Assembly (NCBI GenBank): GCA_017408905.1
Contig: JAFQTU010000076.1
Location: 1-38,601, forward strand
Direction: 5' to 3'
DNA length: 38,601 nt
DNA from: Mailhella sp.
GTDB lineage: Bacteria > Desulfobacterota > Desulfovibrionia > Desulfovibrionales > Desulfovibrionaceae
The notes beneath the pieces are model-generated. The model was not told the DNA's origin, ran no database searches, and saw only the letters and a program-made list of their open reading frames with translations. A program made the translations under genes and the position numbers. This document shows, piece by piece, positions 7,913 through 16,851 of the stretch (position 1 is the first letter of the stretch; each line of letters begins with the position of its first letter).

Positions 7913-9271
7913 TTACGCCGGACGTACTATAAGCAAATTCCGCTCGATGCGCAAAGGTTTAACTTTAATGAGCTCGTGGCCGGGCGCGGAAGGCCGGGAA
8001 GGGCTGTGCCCCAAGGTTTCCGGGCTTTCCATGCGGCAGTCCACAAAGAACTCGTTGTTGCCGTGGCGGGCGTCCGCGCTGTCGAAGGCGGCCCACATCG
8101 CGGGCAGGCCAAGCTGTTCCTCGAGGAAGGCGGCCTTCTTTTCCGCAATGAGATTGCGCACCCGCGCGGCGTGTTCCTGCCGCACCTTCTTGGGGAGCTG
8201 GGGCAGGGCCGCGGCCTTCGTGCCCGGGCGCTCCGAATAGGGGAAAACGTGGGCGTAGGTCATGGGCAGGGTGCGGAGCATGGCAAGGGTCTCTTCGGTC
8301 TCGGCCTCGGTCTCGCCGGGGAAGCCCATGAGGATATCCGCCCCAAGGCCCATGACGGGCCAGAAGGCGCGCATCTTCGCCACGGCTTCCGCAATGCTTT
8401 CGGGCGAATACGGCGAACGGTTCATGCGGGCCAGCACCGTGAGGCTCCCGCTCTGGAGCGAGAGGTGGAGCTGGGGGCAGAGCATACGGCAGGCTTCCAG
8501 CGTTTCAAGGCATTCCGCGCCCATCGCGCCCGTGACCTGCGCCGGGTCCAGCGAGCTGAGGCGGAAGCGCGCCCTGCCCGCCCATTCCGGGGAAAGTTCG
8601 GCGTCCAGCCTGCGCAGGAGCGCCCAGAAGTTCCGCCCGTCGCCAGAGCCGGAATGGAACTGCCGCAGGTTCACGCCGGAAAGCAGTATCTCGCGGTGGC
8701 CGGAGGCCAGCAGGCGGTGCGCCTCGGCCACGATGTCGTCCACGGGGCGGGAGCGCGAAGGCCCGCGTGTGAGCGGGATGATGCAGTAGGCACAGCCCTG
8801 CGAACAGCCGTCCTGCACCTTGATGACGGGCCGCGCCCGCTTGAAGGCGCTGATAGAGAACGGCGCGAAGCAGCGGGCCGCGCCCTCCTCGCCGCCGGGG
8901 GTGGAGAAGTCGGACATGGCCAGCGGATGCCCGTTCAGCAGGACGAATTTCTGCACCTGCGGGATGACGGCGGCCACGCCCGGGAGCTGGCGGAAGTCGG
9001 CAGGGGCGGCGGTGGCGGCACAGCCTGCGGCGAAGATGCGCGCCCCGGGGTTCAGGCGGCCCAGCTTGCGGGCCATCTGGCGGGCGTCGGCCACGGCTTC
9101 GGCGGTGACGGCGCAGGAGTCGATGAGGATGACGTCGGCCTCGGCCGGGTCTTCGGTCTCCGTGCCGCCCAGCGAAAGCCACCATTCCCGGATGGACTGC
9201 GTTTCGTACTGGTTCACGCGGCAGCCGTAGGTGATGGCGTAAAACTTAAAGTCCTGCTTTAACTCTTGCAT
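7913..9271 (-). CDS. MiaB/MtaB-family tRNA methylthiotransferase
   Basis: 452 residues. The N-terminal UPF0004 domain has its three cluster cysteines (C17 in TYGCRVNQYE, C53 in DSCAVT, C84 in AAGCAA). The radical-SAM domain has C156, C160 and C163 (CSQGCAYC). The TYGCRVNQYE start and overall pattern fit the MtaB branch, which converts t6A37 to ms2t6A37 in tRNA, better than MiaB or RimO. The C-terminal TRAM-like region is short and weakly conserved. The ATG at 9271 gives the family N-terminus, whereas the open frame runs further back into the preceding gene. It is 23 bases after the NlpC/P60 gene and last in a three-gene run. Confidence 0.88.
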   Translation of the reverse strand: MQELKQDFKFYAITYGCRVNQYETQSIREWWLSLGGTETEDPAEADVILIDSCAVTAEAVADARQMARKLGRLNPGARIFAAGCAATAAPADFRQLPGVAAVIPQVQKFVLLNGHPLAMSDFSTPGGEEGAARCFAPFSISAFKRARPVIKVQDGCSQGCAYCIIPLTRGPSRSRPVDDIVAEAHRLLASGHREILLSGVNLRQFHSGSGDGRNFWALLRRLDAELSPEWAGRARFRLSSLDPAQVTGAMGAECLETLEACRMLCPQLHLSLQSGSLTVLARMNRSPYSPESIAEAVAKMRAFWPVMGLGADILMGFPGETEAETEETLAMLRTLPMTYAHVFPYSERPGTKAAALPQLPKKVRQEHAARVRNLIAEKKAAFLEEQLGLPAMWAAFDSADARHGNNEFFVDCRMESPETLGHSPSRPSAPGHELIKVKPLRIERNLLIVRPA

Positions 9272-9294
9272 GGCATCCCACTGATTTCTAAAGA

Positions 9295-10929
9295 TTATTC
9301 CAAGCCCAGCACGGTGAAGGCCTTCACCCTTTCGATAAGCAGGCGCTCTTCGTCCACGTCGCCGCGCTCCTTGCCGGGGCGCAGGCCCGTGACCACGGAA
9401 CGCCCGATGACAAGGCGGCCCTCTTCGCCGCCGGCGCTGTTCCTCACGCCCCACATGGTGTGGAACATGGCGGCCTTCCCTTCCCACTGCCCCGCGTAGA
9501 GCCCGATATGCCCGGGCATGGCGATGAGCGTGCGGAAGGGCCGCGCCTTCTCGAGCAGGGCGCGTTCCTTGGCTTCGGCGCTCAGGCCTTCAAGGCTCTG
9601 CGGCCTGCCTTCCTCGCCCTGATCCTTAGAGTTGCGCGGAAGCCAGAGGCCGAAGGGCGCGAAGAGGTCCTGCATGGTGGCGGAGCAGTCGCGCCTGCCG
9701 TAGAGCCCGCCCCAGCCGTAGGGCTGGCCCATCATGCGGTCGCCCACGCGGGCCACGTTGCCGGGCGTGAGCAGGAGCGGCATACGCACCGCCGGGCGGG
9801 AAAGCGGGTCGAACCTGTCGGGCGAAGCGGCGGAAGGTGCGCCGTAGTCCGCGAAGGACGCCGTAACGGCGTAGGCCTCGCCGTCCAGCCCGCGCAGGGG
9901 CAGGAGCACTTCGCCCTCCCGCAGGGAAGGGAGCACGGCCCCGATATCTGCCGTGGCGAGGTACGAACCCGGGCGTATGGCCGGGGCGGAAGCGCCTCCC
10001 GCACCCAGCGCCTTGAACTTCAGGCCCACGCCCTCGCGCACGAAGGCGGCAAGCGGCGTTCTGCGCCACAGGCGGCAGAATTCCTCGCCTGCCCCGGCGG
10101 CGTCTTCCGCACGCATCCAGCCCCATGACGCCGGGCTCTGCACAAGAAGCCATGCGCCGTCGCGCGTTTTATGGTACACGGCCAGCGGCGTTCCGGCGTG
10201 CAGGCGGCTCTGCTGGAAAAGGTCGAAGGGCCAGCCGGCGCCCGGCCCGTGCGGCTGGGAGAAGCGCGGGCTCATGGTGGGGGCGGAACGCAGGTCCGTA
10301 GAACGGACGGTGATGGCGGCACGCGGCCTTCCCCCGTGCAGGATGCGTTCGAAACGCGGCAGGTCGGCGTTATCGACCATGTTCTGCCACGCCCTTGCGC
10401 CCCACGGGTGCATATTTTCGGCAAAGCCGCGCTCTTCCGGGGCGCGTTCCAGCTCGTCCAGAAGGTACTGCACCACTTCCCTGTCCACGCCGCCCCCGTC
10501 CCACGGCTGGAAGAAGCGCTGGCGGAAATAGGCCATGTCCTCCCGGGCTTCGGCGTGGCCGCGAAGGACGGTCTCCGCGCCGCGCAGAGGCCCTTCGGCC
10601 CACGCGCCCTGCCCTGCCGTGCCGTAGAGTTCGGCAAGCACTTCAAGGCTCTGCGGGAAATCGCGCAGGTCGGCCACGGAGGCCGGGACGTTCGGTGAAC
10701 GCGGGGCGGAAGCGCATCCGGGCAGGCAGAGCGAGGCCGCAAGGGCGGCGGCAAGGAGCGCGGCAGGCAGGCGCGGGGAACGGCGGAGCACAGCCGGAAG
10801 CCTGCGGCGTGAAGGAAGGTCGGCATCCTGCTCCCAAAGCAGGCGCGCCGGGGCAGACCCCTCGGCACTGCGCCCGGAGAAAAGCCCCACGCGGGCCGCG
10901 CCGTTCTGCTTTCTTCCAAAAATCCTCAT
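9295..10929 (-). CDS. SH3 and NlpC/P60 domain lipoprotein (cell-wall hydrolase)
   Basis: 544 residues from the ATG. The layout is a lipoprotein signal with lipobox L69-P-G-C72, an N-terminal stabilising region (about 85-200), SH3b-like domains (about 205-360) and a C-terminal NlpC/P60 peptidase with catalytic C415 (RRDCSATMQ) and H474 (MPGHIGLY). Such proteins cut peptides in peptidoglycan. The lipobox sits 72 residues in, far too deep for a signal peptide. An in-frame GTG at 10789-10791 (V47) would give a normal 25-residue signal (LRRSPRLPAALL and onward), so the true start may be 10791. The gene follows recD2 with no spacer. Confidence 0.88.
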   Translation of the reverse strand: MRIFGRKQNGAARVGLFSGRSAEGSAPARLLWEQDADLPSRRRLPAVLRRSPRLPAALLAAALAASLCLPGCASAPRSPNVPASVADLRDFPQSLEVLAELYGTAGQGAWAEGPLRGAETVLRGHAEAREDMAYFRQRFFQPWDGGGVDREVVQYLLDELERAPEERGFAENMHPWGARAWQNMVDNADLPRFERILHGGRPRAAITVRSTDLRSAPTMSPRFSQPHGPGAGWPFDLFQQSRLHAGTPLAVYHKTRDGAWLLVQSPASWGWMRAEDAAGAGEEFCRLWRRTPLAAFVREGVGLKFKALGAGGASAPAIRPGSYLATADIGAVLPSLREGEVLLPLRGLDGEAYAVTASFADYGAPSAASPDRFDPLSRPAVRMPLLLTPGNVARVGDRMMGQPYGWGGLYGRRDCSATMQDLFAPFGLWLPRNSKDQGEEGRPQSLEGLSAEAKERALLEKARPFRTLIAMPGHIGLYAGQWEGKAAMFHTMWGVRNSAGGEEGRLVIGRSVVTGLRPGKERGDVDEERLLIERVKAFTVLGLE

Positions 10930-13278
10930 TTATTCCGCCCCTTCCGAATAGAGGAAGGCTTCCGCAGGATGGGCGCTTTCCGCTTCGGGCTTCGCGCCTG
11001 CACCCTTGGCGGAGCGGCGCTTGCGCACGGCGTTCACGTCCGGGAGCATACGGGTGTTCACCGCGCCGTCCTCGCCAGCGAGGCGATGGGCCAGCCATGT
11101 CCAGCGGCGGCGGATATGGTTGTTCTTCACGGCCATAGCAAGGGCGCGCCATTCGCCCACCAGCACCACCATCTTCCGGCCGCGCGTGACGGCGGTATAG
11201 ACCAGATTGCGCTGGAGGAGCATGAAATGCTGCATCATGAGCGGGATGACCACCACCGGGTATTCCCCGCCCTGCGACTTGTGTATGGAAATGGCGTAGG
11301 CCGGGACCAGCTCGTCCATCTCTTCCCACAGGTAGTTCACGTTGCGCTCGTCGAAGCGCACGGTCACTTCCTTCTCTTCGGCGTCCAGCCATACGATGGT
11401 GCCGGTGTCGCCGTTGAACACGTCCTTGTCGTAGTTGTTGCGTATCTGCATGACGCGGTCGTTCAGGCGGAAGATGCGTTCGCCGCGCACCAGCGAATTC
11501 TGCACGGGCTGGGGGTTCACGGCGTCCTGAAGGCGGCGGTTCAGGCTGTTCACGCCCACCCCGCCCTTGAGCATGGGCGAAAGCACCTGGATGTCGTCGG
11601 GCGAGAAGCCGAACTTGCGGGGGATGCGCTCGCGCACGAGGTCCACCACAAGGTCGGCGGCGGCTTCGGCGTCGTCCTGCCGGAAGAAGTAGAAGTCGGT
11701 CTTCTGGCCTGCGCTCTGGTGCAGTTCGGGCAGTTCGCCCTTGTTGATGAGGTGGGCGTTGCAGATGATATCGCTCTCGGCGGCCTGACGGAACACTTCC
11801 AGAAGCTCCACCACGGGAACCACGCCCGAGGCGATGACATCGCGCAGCACGTTGCCCGGGCCCACGGAGGGGAGCTGGTTCACGTCGCCCACGAGGATGA
11901 AGGTAGCCCCCACGGGCGCGGCCTTCACCAAGTGGTACATGAGCATGGTGTCCATCATGGAGGCCTCGTCCACCACGAGGAGCCCGCAGGCCAGCGGATT
12001 GTTCTCGTTGCGGTTGAAGCCGTCCTCCTGCGGGCTGTATTCCAGCAGGCGGTGAATGGTCTTGGCCTCGAGGCCGGAAGCCTCGCTCATGCGCTTGGCG
12101 GCGCGGCCCGTGGGCGCGGCCAGCAGTATCTTGGCGCGCACTTCCTGAAAGACCTTGATGATCGCGTTCAGGATGGTGGTCTTGCCCGTGCCCGGGCCGC
12201 CGGTGAGCACCATCACCTTGCTCTGCGCGGCGGTATAGACGGCCCTCTTCTGCTCTTCGGCAAGCTGCATGGGCATCTTCTCGAGCACGGACTTCACCAG
12301 CCCCTTGGGGTCGGGGATGTGCACGGCCTTGGGCGAACGCAAAAGGCGGTGCAGGTAGAAGGCTATCTTGGATTCGTAGAGGTGGTGGCGGGCAAGATAG
12401 ACGCCGGCATGGTCGCCAAGGTCTTCGATGACCACGCGCTGTTCCAGCTCGAGGTCGCTGATGGCTTCGTCCGCCCTGTCGGCAGGCAGGCCCAGCTTGT
12501 CCACGGCCTCTTCCACGAGCTGGGTGCGGGGGAAATAGACGTGCCCGTCGTCGGTGAGGCGCATGAGGAGGTAGAGCACGCCCGCCTGCGCGCGGAGGGG
12601 GCTGTCGTCCTCGAAGCCCAGCTTGCGGGCCAGCGCGTCCGCCGTGGTGAAGCCTATGCCGTGTATGTCCATGGCGAGGCGGTAGGGGTTCTCGCGCACC
12701 ACGTCCAGCGCCTGCGCGCCGTAATGCCTGAAAATGCGCACCGAAAGCCCGGCCGTGACCCCGTAGGGCTGGAGGAATATCATAAGCTCGCGTATGCCCT
12801 GATGCTCGGCCCACGAGGCCTTCATGGCTTCGAGCCGCTTCTTGCCGAAGCGCGGGAGCTCGAGCATACGGTCGGGCTCCTTGTCCATCACGTCCAGCGT
12901 CTGCGCGCCGAAATGGTCCACGATGCGGTCGGCCCATTTGGGGCCTATGCCCTTGATGCAGCCCGAGGCGAGGAAGAGGCGAATGCCCTCTTCGGTGGCG
13001 GGGCGCTCTTCCACCCACGAGTGCATCTGTATCTGCCGCCCGAACTTGGGGTGGCTTATCCAGCGGCCCGTAAGGCGCAGGCGCACCCCGGGCTGGGGCG
13101 TGCCCATGCTGCCCACCACGGCCACCGGGTCTTCCCGCTGCTCCATGCGCAGGCGGAACACGGTCCAGCCGTTGTCCTCGTTATGATAGACCACGCGTTC
13201 CAGCGTGCCGGAGAATTCCTCCAGCCCGTCGCCTGCGCCGTCTGTGAGCATATGCATTTGTTCCATAAGTACCGCCAC
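10930..13278 (-). CDS. recD2: RecD2-type ATP-dependent 5'-3' DNA helicase
   Basis: 782 residues. RecD2 is the RecBC-independent helicase of superfamily 1B found in many bacteria without RecBCD. Visible features are the N-terminal OB-like part (about 20-95), helix-hairpin-helix repeats ([14 protein letters not shown] near 106-119 and a second near [17 protein letters not shown]), Walker [10 protein letters not shown] (360-368), Walker B DEAS (437-440), a motif with [13 protein letters not shown], and the UvrD-C motif [15 protein letters not shown]. The first codon is GTG with no ribosome site; ATG codons at 13266 and 13257 are possible starts. It heads the run with the NlpC and MtaB genes. Confidence 0.93.
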   Translation of the reverse strand: MAVLMEQMHMLTDGAGDGLEEFSGTLERVVYHNEDNGWTVFRLRMEQREDPVAVVGSMGTPQPGVRLRLTGRWISHPKFGRQIQMHSWVEERPATEEGIRLFLASGCIKGIGPKWADRIVDHFGAQTLDVMDKEPDRMLELPRFGKKRLEAMKASWAEHQGIRELMIFLQPYGVTAGLSVRIFRHYGAQALDVVRENPYRLAMDIHGIGFTTADALARKLGFEDDSPLRAQAGVLYLLMRLTDDGHVYFPRTQLVEEAVDKLGLPADRADEAISDLELEQRVVIEDLGDHAGVYLARHHLYESKIAFYLHRLLRSPKAVHIPDPKGLVKSVLEKMPMQLAEEQKRAVYTAAQSKVMVLTGGPGTGKTTILNAIIKVFQEVRAKILLAAPTGRAAKRMSEASGLEAKTIHRLLEYSPQEDGFNRNENNPLACGLLVVDEASMMDTMLMYHLVKAAPVGATFILVGDVNQLPSVGPGNVLRDVIASGVVPVVELLEVFRQAAESDIICNAHLINKGELPELHQSAGQKTDFYFFRQDDAEAAADLVVDLVRERIPRKFGFSPDDIQVLSPMLKGGVGVNSLNRRLQDAVNPQPVQNSLVRGERIFRLNDRVMQIRNNYDKDVFNGDTGTIVWLDAEEKEVTVRFDERNVNYLWEEMDELVPAYAISIHKSQGGEYPVVVIPLMMQHFMLLQRNLVYTAVTRGRKMVVLVGEWRALAMAVKNNHIRRRWTWLAHRLAGEDGAVNTRMLPDVNAVRKRRSAKGAGAKPEAESAHPAEAFLYSEGAE

Positions 13279-13637
13279 GGCACAATCTGCCGGAAAAAGA
13301 AGCCGCGAAGCCCGGAAAAACGGGGAAAAGCAAGGCTCGGAAGCGGCTCTCCCCTTTACAACTTCCCACTTGTCCTACTATAAATGAGGAATATCTTCAA
13401 GGCAGAGCTCCGCCGCATCGCGTTATGCCAGCGCGCTTGCGGCAAGGCCAGGGAGCCTGCCCTTTCCGGCGCGTCCTGCCCGGCGGTTCCCGGTGCGAGC
13501 CCGGCCCGCCAGCCGCAAGGCGGCAGTGCGCGCCCGTATCCTCAGCAGCCCCGCCTGCGCGAGGCCGCCCCGAGGCTGATGCCACAGCCGGAGGGAAAGG
13601 CGCGACGCAGGAAGGCCCGCCCCTTTGCGAGGAAGCC
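13279..13637. other. Divergent intergenic region and long alaC leader
   Basis: This 359-base spacer lies between recD2 and alaC and has no supported gene. A promoter facing alaC (13355-13384) leaves a leader of about 245 bases, much longer than translation needs. The leader is GC-rich and contains short complementary segments such as GCCGC/GGCGGC near 13511-13526, but I cannot match it to a known riboswitch. An open frame from 13384 overlaps alaC in another frame and is unlikely to be real. Confidence 0.45.
13355..13384 (+). promoter_or_regulatory. Candidate promoter of the alaC-hom run
   Basis: TTTACA (13355-13360) and TATAAA (13379-13384) are separated by 18 bases. Both are close to the sigma70 consensus and stand out from the GC-rich surroundings. 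The expected start is near 13391. Confidence 0.55.
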
Positions 13638-14816
13638 ATGTCTGAATTCTCCCGTATCGACCGCCTGCCCCCGTACGCCTTCGCCGTGGTTGGCGACCTT
13701 AAGAAGAAACTGCGCCAGGAAGGCGCGGACATCGTTGACTTCTCCATGGGCAACCCTGACCTGCCCACCCCGAAATTCATCGTGGACAAGCTGTGCGAAG
13801 CGGCCCGCAAGCCCGTGAACCACCGCTACTCCGTCTCGCGCGGCATACCCAACCTGCGCAAGGCCGTGTGCGACCTGTACAAACGCAAGTTCGACGTGGA
13901 TCTCGACCCCGATTCCGAAGCCATCACCACCATCGGCTCGAAGGAAGGCTTCGCCCATCTCTGCCTTGCCATGCTCAACCCCGGCGACGTGGTCTTCGCG
14001 CCCGACCCCACCTACCCCATCCACGTCTATGCGCCCGTGCTCTGCGGGGCGGACGTGCGGCGCATCCCGGTAGGCCCGGGCCGCGACTTCTTCGAAGACT
14101 TACAGACTGCCATGAAGCAGACGTGGCCCAAGCCCAAGCTGCTCATCATCAGCTACCCGCAGAACCCCACCACCGAAGTGGCGGACATCCCCTTCTTCGA
14201 ACGCATCGTGGACTTCGCCAAGGAACACAAGATCTGGGTCATCCACGACATGGCCTACGCCGACCTCTGCTTCGACGGATACAAGGCCCCCAGCTTCCTT
14301 CAGGCCCGCGGCGCGAAGGACGTGGGCGTGGAATTCTATTCCATGACCAAGGGCTATTCCATGGCGGGCTGGCGCATGGGCTTCTGCGTGGGCAACAAGG
14401 AACTGGTGCACGCCCTCACCCGCATCAAGAGCTACCTCGACTACGGCATCTTCCAGCCCATCCAGATAGCCGCCACCGTGGGCCTGAACGAGGGCGAGGA
14501 AGCCGTGGCCAAGATATGCGAACAGTACAAGAAGCGCCGCGACGTGCTGTGCTCCGGCCTGAACCGCGTGGGCTGGCCCGTTGAGCCGCCCAAGGCCTCC
14601 ATGTTCGTGTGGGCGCGCATACCTGAGAAGTTCCGCCACCTCGGCTCCATGGAATTTTCCAAAATGCTGCTGGAAAAGGCCAACGTGGCCGTCCAGCCCG
14701 GCATAGGCTTCGGCCAGATGGGCGACGAATACGTGCGCTTCGCCCTTATCGAGAACCTCCACCGTACCCGCCAGGCCATCCAGGGCATCAAGAAGATGAT
14801 GCAGGGCAAGGCCTAG
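13638..14816 (+). CDS. alaC: AlaC-type alanine/aspartate aminotransferase
   Basis: 392 residues, a class I/II PLP-dependent aminotransferase. The sequence closely follows E. coli AlaC as I know it: [10 protein letters not shown] at the start, DFSMGNPD (34-41), [22 protein letters not shown], the substrate-site [17 protein letters not shown] and the PLP lysine K238 in [14 protein letters not shown]. AlaC transfers the amino group between glutamate and pyruvate. Related enzymes act on aspartate or LL-diaminopimelate, so specificity is inferred. I chose ATG 13638, preceded by GAGGAA; the open frame extends upstream without similarity. The next gene is hom, which suggests co-expression for aspartate-family and alanine metabolism. 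Confidence 0.88.
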   Translation: MSEFSRIDRLPPYAFAVVGDLKKKLRQEGADIVDFSMGNPDLPTPKFIVDKLCEAARKPVNHRYSVSRGIPNLRKAVCDLYKRKFDVDLDPDSEAITTIGSKEGFAHLCLAMLNPGDVVFAPDPTYPIHVYAPVLCGADVRRIPVGPGRDFFEDLQTAMKQTWPKPKLLIISYPQNPTTEVADIPFFERIVDFAKEHKIWVIHDMAYADLCFDGYKAPSFLQARGAKDVGVEFYSMTKGYSMAGWRMGFCVGNKELVHALTRIKSYLDYGIFQPIQIAATVGLNEGEEAVAKICEQYKKRRDVLCSGLNRVGWPVEPPKASMFVWARIPEKFRHLGSMEFSKMLLEKANVAVQPGIGFGQMGDEYVRFALIENLHRTRQAIQGIKKMMQGKA

Positions 14817-14853
14817 GGGAATCAGCCTCAAACAGAAACGTTCAAGGACTCCC

Positions 14854-16173
14854 ATGTCTGAAAAGATCATCATTGGCATAGCCGGCCTCGGCACTGTGGG
14901 CAGCGGCCTTGTGGAAATGCTCCAGAAGAACCGCGAGGACATACTGCGCCGCTCCGGCCGTGAATTCGTCATCAAGGCTGTGGCCGTCCACAACCTGAAC
15001 AAGAAGCGCGACCTGCCCGAAGGCGTCATCCTCACCGGCAACCCCCTCGACCTCGCCAGCGACCCCGACATCCAGGTGGTCGTGGAGCTCATGGGCGGCA
15101 CGGGCGCGGCCCGTGAACTCGTCCTTGCCGCCATGCAGAACGGCAAGAGCGTGGTCACGGCCAACAAGGCCCTGCTGGCCGAATACGGCAAGGAGATCTT
15201 CGCCCTCGCCCGCGAGAAGAACGTCTCCCTCGGCTACGAGGCCAGCTCCGCAGGCGCCATCCCCGTTATCGAGACCCTGCGCGACTCCATGGCGGGCAAC
15301 CACATCACCTCGGTCATGGGCATCCTGAACGGCACGTCCAACTACATCCTTTCGGAGATGAACAGCAAGGGCTCCTCCTTTGCCGACGCCCTTGCGGACG
15401 CCCAGTCCCTCGGCCTTGCCGAAGCCGACCCCACGCTGGATATCGACGGCGGCGACGCGGCCCATAAGCTCGTCCTGCTCATCCGCCTTGCATGGGGCGT
15501 ACACTTCGACTACGACAAGCTGGTCATCCGCGGCATACGCGACATCAGCCGCCTCGACGTGCAGTTCGCCCGCGACTTCGGCTACCGCGTGAAGCTCATC
15601 GGGCAGGCCCGCGAGGAAGACGGCGTCATCGAAGCGGGCGTGTTCCCGGCCCTCGTGCACAAGAGCATGCTGCTGGCCCGCGTGAACGGCGCGTACAACG
15701 CCGTGCGCATCGAAGGCAACGCCGTGGGCTCGCTGTTCCTGCACGGCCTCGGCGCAGGCAGCCGCCCCACGGCCAGCGCCGTGCTCGGCGACCTGATGGC
15801 CGTTGCCCGCCGCAGCGTCATCAACACCTGTGAAGCCAATACCGGCTACGTGGAAGACCTTGGCGACGCCGCCATCCTTCCCGCCGACGACGCCGTGTTC
15901 CGCTGGTACGTGCGCACCACCGTGCGCGACACCCCCGGCGTGCTGCGCGACATCGCCGCCGCCTTCGCCGCCGAGGGCATCAGCTTCGCCCAGATCATCC
16001 AGAAGGCCGCCGACGAGGACGACCGCGTCTCCCTCGTGCTCATGACGCACGAAGCCCCGGGCCGCGCCATCAAGGCCGCAGGCAAGAAGCTCCTCGACGA
16101 CGGAACCCTCCTCGCCCCCCATGTGGCCTACCGCATCCTTGGCGGCATCGGCAACGAAACCGAAGGCTCGTAA
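14854..16173 (+). CDS. hom: Homoserine dehydrogenase with C-terminal ACT domain
   Basis: 439 residues. It reduces aspartate semialdehyde to homoserine with NAD(P)H, the branch point to threonine and methionine. The Rossmann motif GLGTVGSG is at 11-18, the segment VTANKALLAEYG and the catalytic-domain sequence GTSNYILSEM follow, and EADPTLDIDGGDAAHKL is a family signature. An ACT domain (about 350-430, beginning near TTVRDTPGVLRDIAAAF) probably mediates threonine feedback inhibition, as in other monofunctional enzymes of this length. It lies 37 bases after alaC, with AAGGA before the ATG. Confidence 0.96.
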   Translation: MSEKIIIGIAGLGTVGSGLVEMLQKNREDILRRSGREFVIKAVAVHNLNKKRDLPEGVILTGNPLDLASDPDIQVVVELMGGTGAARELVLAAMQNGKSVVTANKALLAEYGKEIFALAREKNVSLGYEASSAGAIPVIETLRDSMAGNHITSVMGILNGTSNYILSEMNSKGSSFADALADAQSLGLAEADPTLDIDGGDAAHKLVLLIRLAWGVHFDYDKLVIRGIRDISRLDVQFARDFGYRVKLIGQAREEDGVIEAGVFPALVHKSMLLARVNGAYNAVRIEGNAVGSLFLHGLGAGSRPTASAVLGDLMAVARRSVINTCEANTGYVEDLGDAAILPADDAVFRWYVRTTVRDTPGVLRDIAAAFAAEGISFAQIIQKAADEDDRVSLVLMTHEAPGRAIKAAGKKLLDDGTLLAPHVAYRILGGIGNETEGS

Positions 16174-16206
16174 GGCCTGCCCCATACCATTTAAGGAGAC
16201 ATCGCC

Positions 16207-16575
16207 ATGACTACCTTTGACCATGTCCATCTGTTCTGCACCGACCTCGAAGCTATGGTCGCCTTCTGGACCAAGGGCCTTGGTGCCGAATTCGTGAAAT
16301 ACCGCCAGTTCGGCGGGGCCGACGGCGCTGTGGTCAGCCTTGCCGGCACGCCCATTTTCATCAAGGTCCTCCCCGCCGATTCCCCCACCCCCGTGGGCGG
16401 CGCGCGCGGCCTGAACCACCTCGGCATCCGCGTGGAAGACCCCGACGCCTTTGCCGAAGGCCTTGTGAACGGCTACGGCTGCCGCGTGGTCAACCGCCCC
16501 AACGAGAACTACTGCTTCGTGGCCCATCCCGACGGGCTGGTCTTCGAAGTGATGCGCGCCGGAGCCGAGATCTAG
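16207..16575 (+). CDS. VOC/glyoxalase superfamily protein
   Basis: 122 residues forming a single VOC unit with two beta-alpha-beta-beta-beta modules. DHVHLFCTDLEAMVAFW at the N-terminus and HLGIRVEDPDAF in the middle supply likely histidine metal ligands, and FVAHPDGLVFEV supplies the terminal glutamate. Members include glyoxalase I, methylmalonyl-CoA epimerase and dioxygenases; the sequence does not decide among them. It follows hom by 33 bases with AAGGAGA as ribosome site and is closed by a strong terminator, so it is probably the last gene of the alaC run. Confidence 0.85.
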   Translation: MTTFDHVHLFCTDLEAMVAFWTKGLGAEFVKYRQFGGADGAVVSLAGTPIFIKVLPADSPTPVGGARGLNHLGIRVEDPDAFAEGLVNGYGCRVVNRPNENYCFVAHPDGLVFEVMRAGAEI

Positions 16576-16595
16576 TTCCCCGGCACTGCCCTTAC

Positions 16596-16624
16596 GCCCC
16601 CGCCCTCTGCGACGGGGGCTTTCT
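16596..16624 (+). terminator. Intrinsic terminator after the VOC gene
   Basis: GCCCCCG (16596-16602) pairs with CGGGGGC (16613-16619) and is followed by TTTCT. It separates the alaC-hom-VOC run from the acyl-CoA ligase gene. Confidence 0.8.
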
Positions 16625-16641
16625 CGTACCTCTGGCCCGGT

Positions 16642-16705
16642 TTTACATTTCTGTAAACTATTTCCTCATAAACTGATTGACTTGCGGCAGGATAGCGCTA
16701 AAAAT
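16642..16705 (+). promoter_or_regulatory. Promoter and palindromic operator of the ligase-iorAB region
   Basis: TTGACT (16677-16682) and AAAAAT (16700-16705) are spaced by 17 bases. Just upstream is the palindrome TTTACA-TTTC-TGTAAA (16642-16657), placed where an activator or repressor could bind. The remaining leader to 16851 can form an imperfect hairpin (GGTGAGCAC with GTGTGCACC) but matches no riboswitch I know. Confidence 0.55.
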
Positions 16706-16851
16706 CATGCCTGATTTCTACAATGTGGTGAGCACCCAGCACTGACAAAAGTGTGCACCGCCACCGTGGAACAGCCCCCCTGCGGGGCCCGCATACCCTG
16801 CGGACTGCCTCAATCACCCGCCTGCCGCGCAGGCCCGACACTGGAGCCCTC

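Noticed and set aside
13384..13818. 144-codon open frame before alaC
   Set aside because: Overlaps alaC in another frame and resembles translated GC-rich leader sequence.
16707..16745. Leader peptide MPDFYNVVSTQH
   Set aside because: Its ATG overlaps the expected promoter and would lie upstream of the transcription start; no ribosome site.
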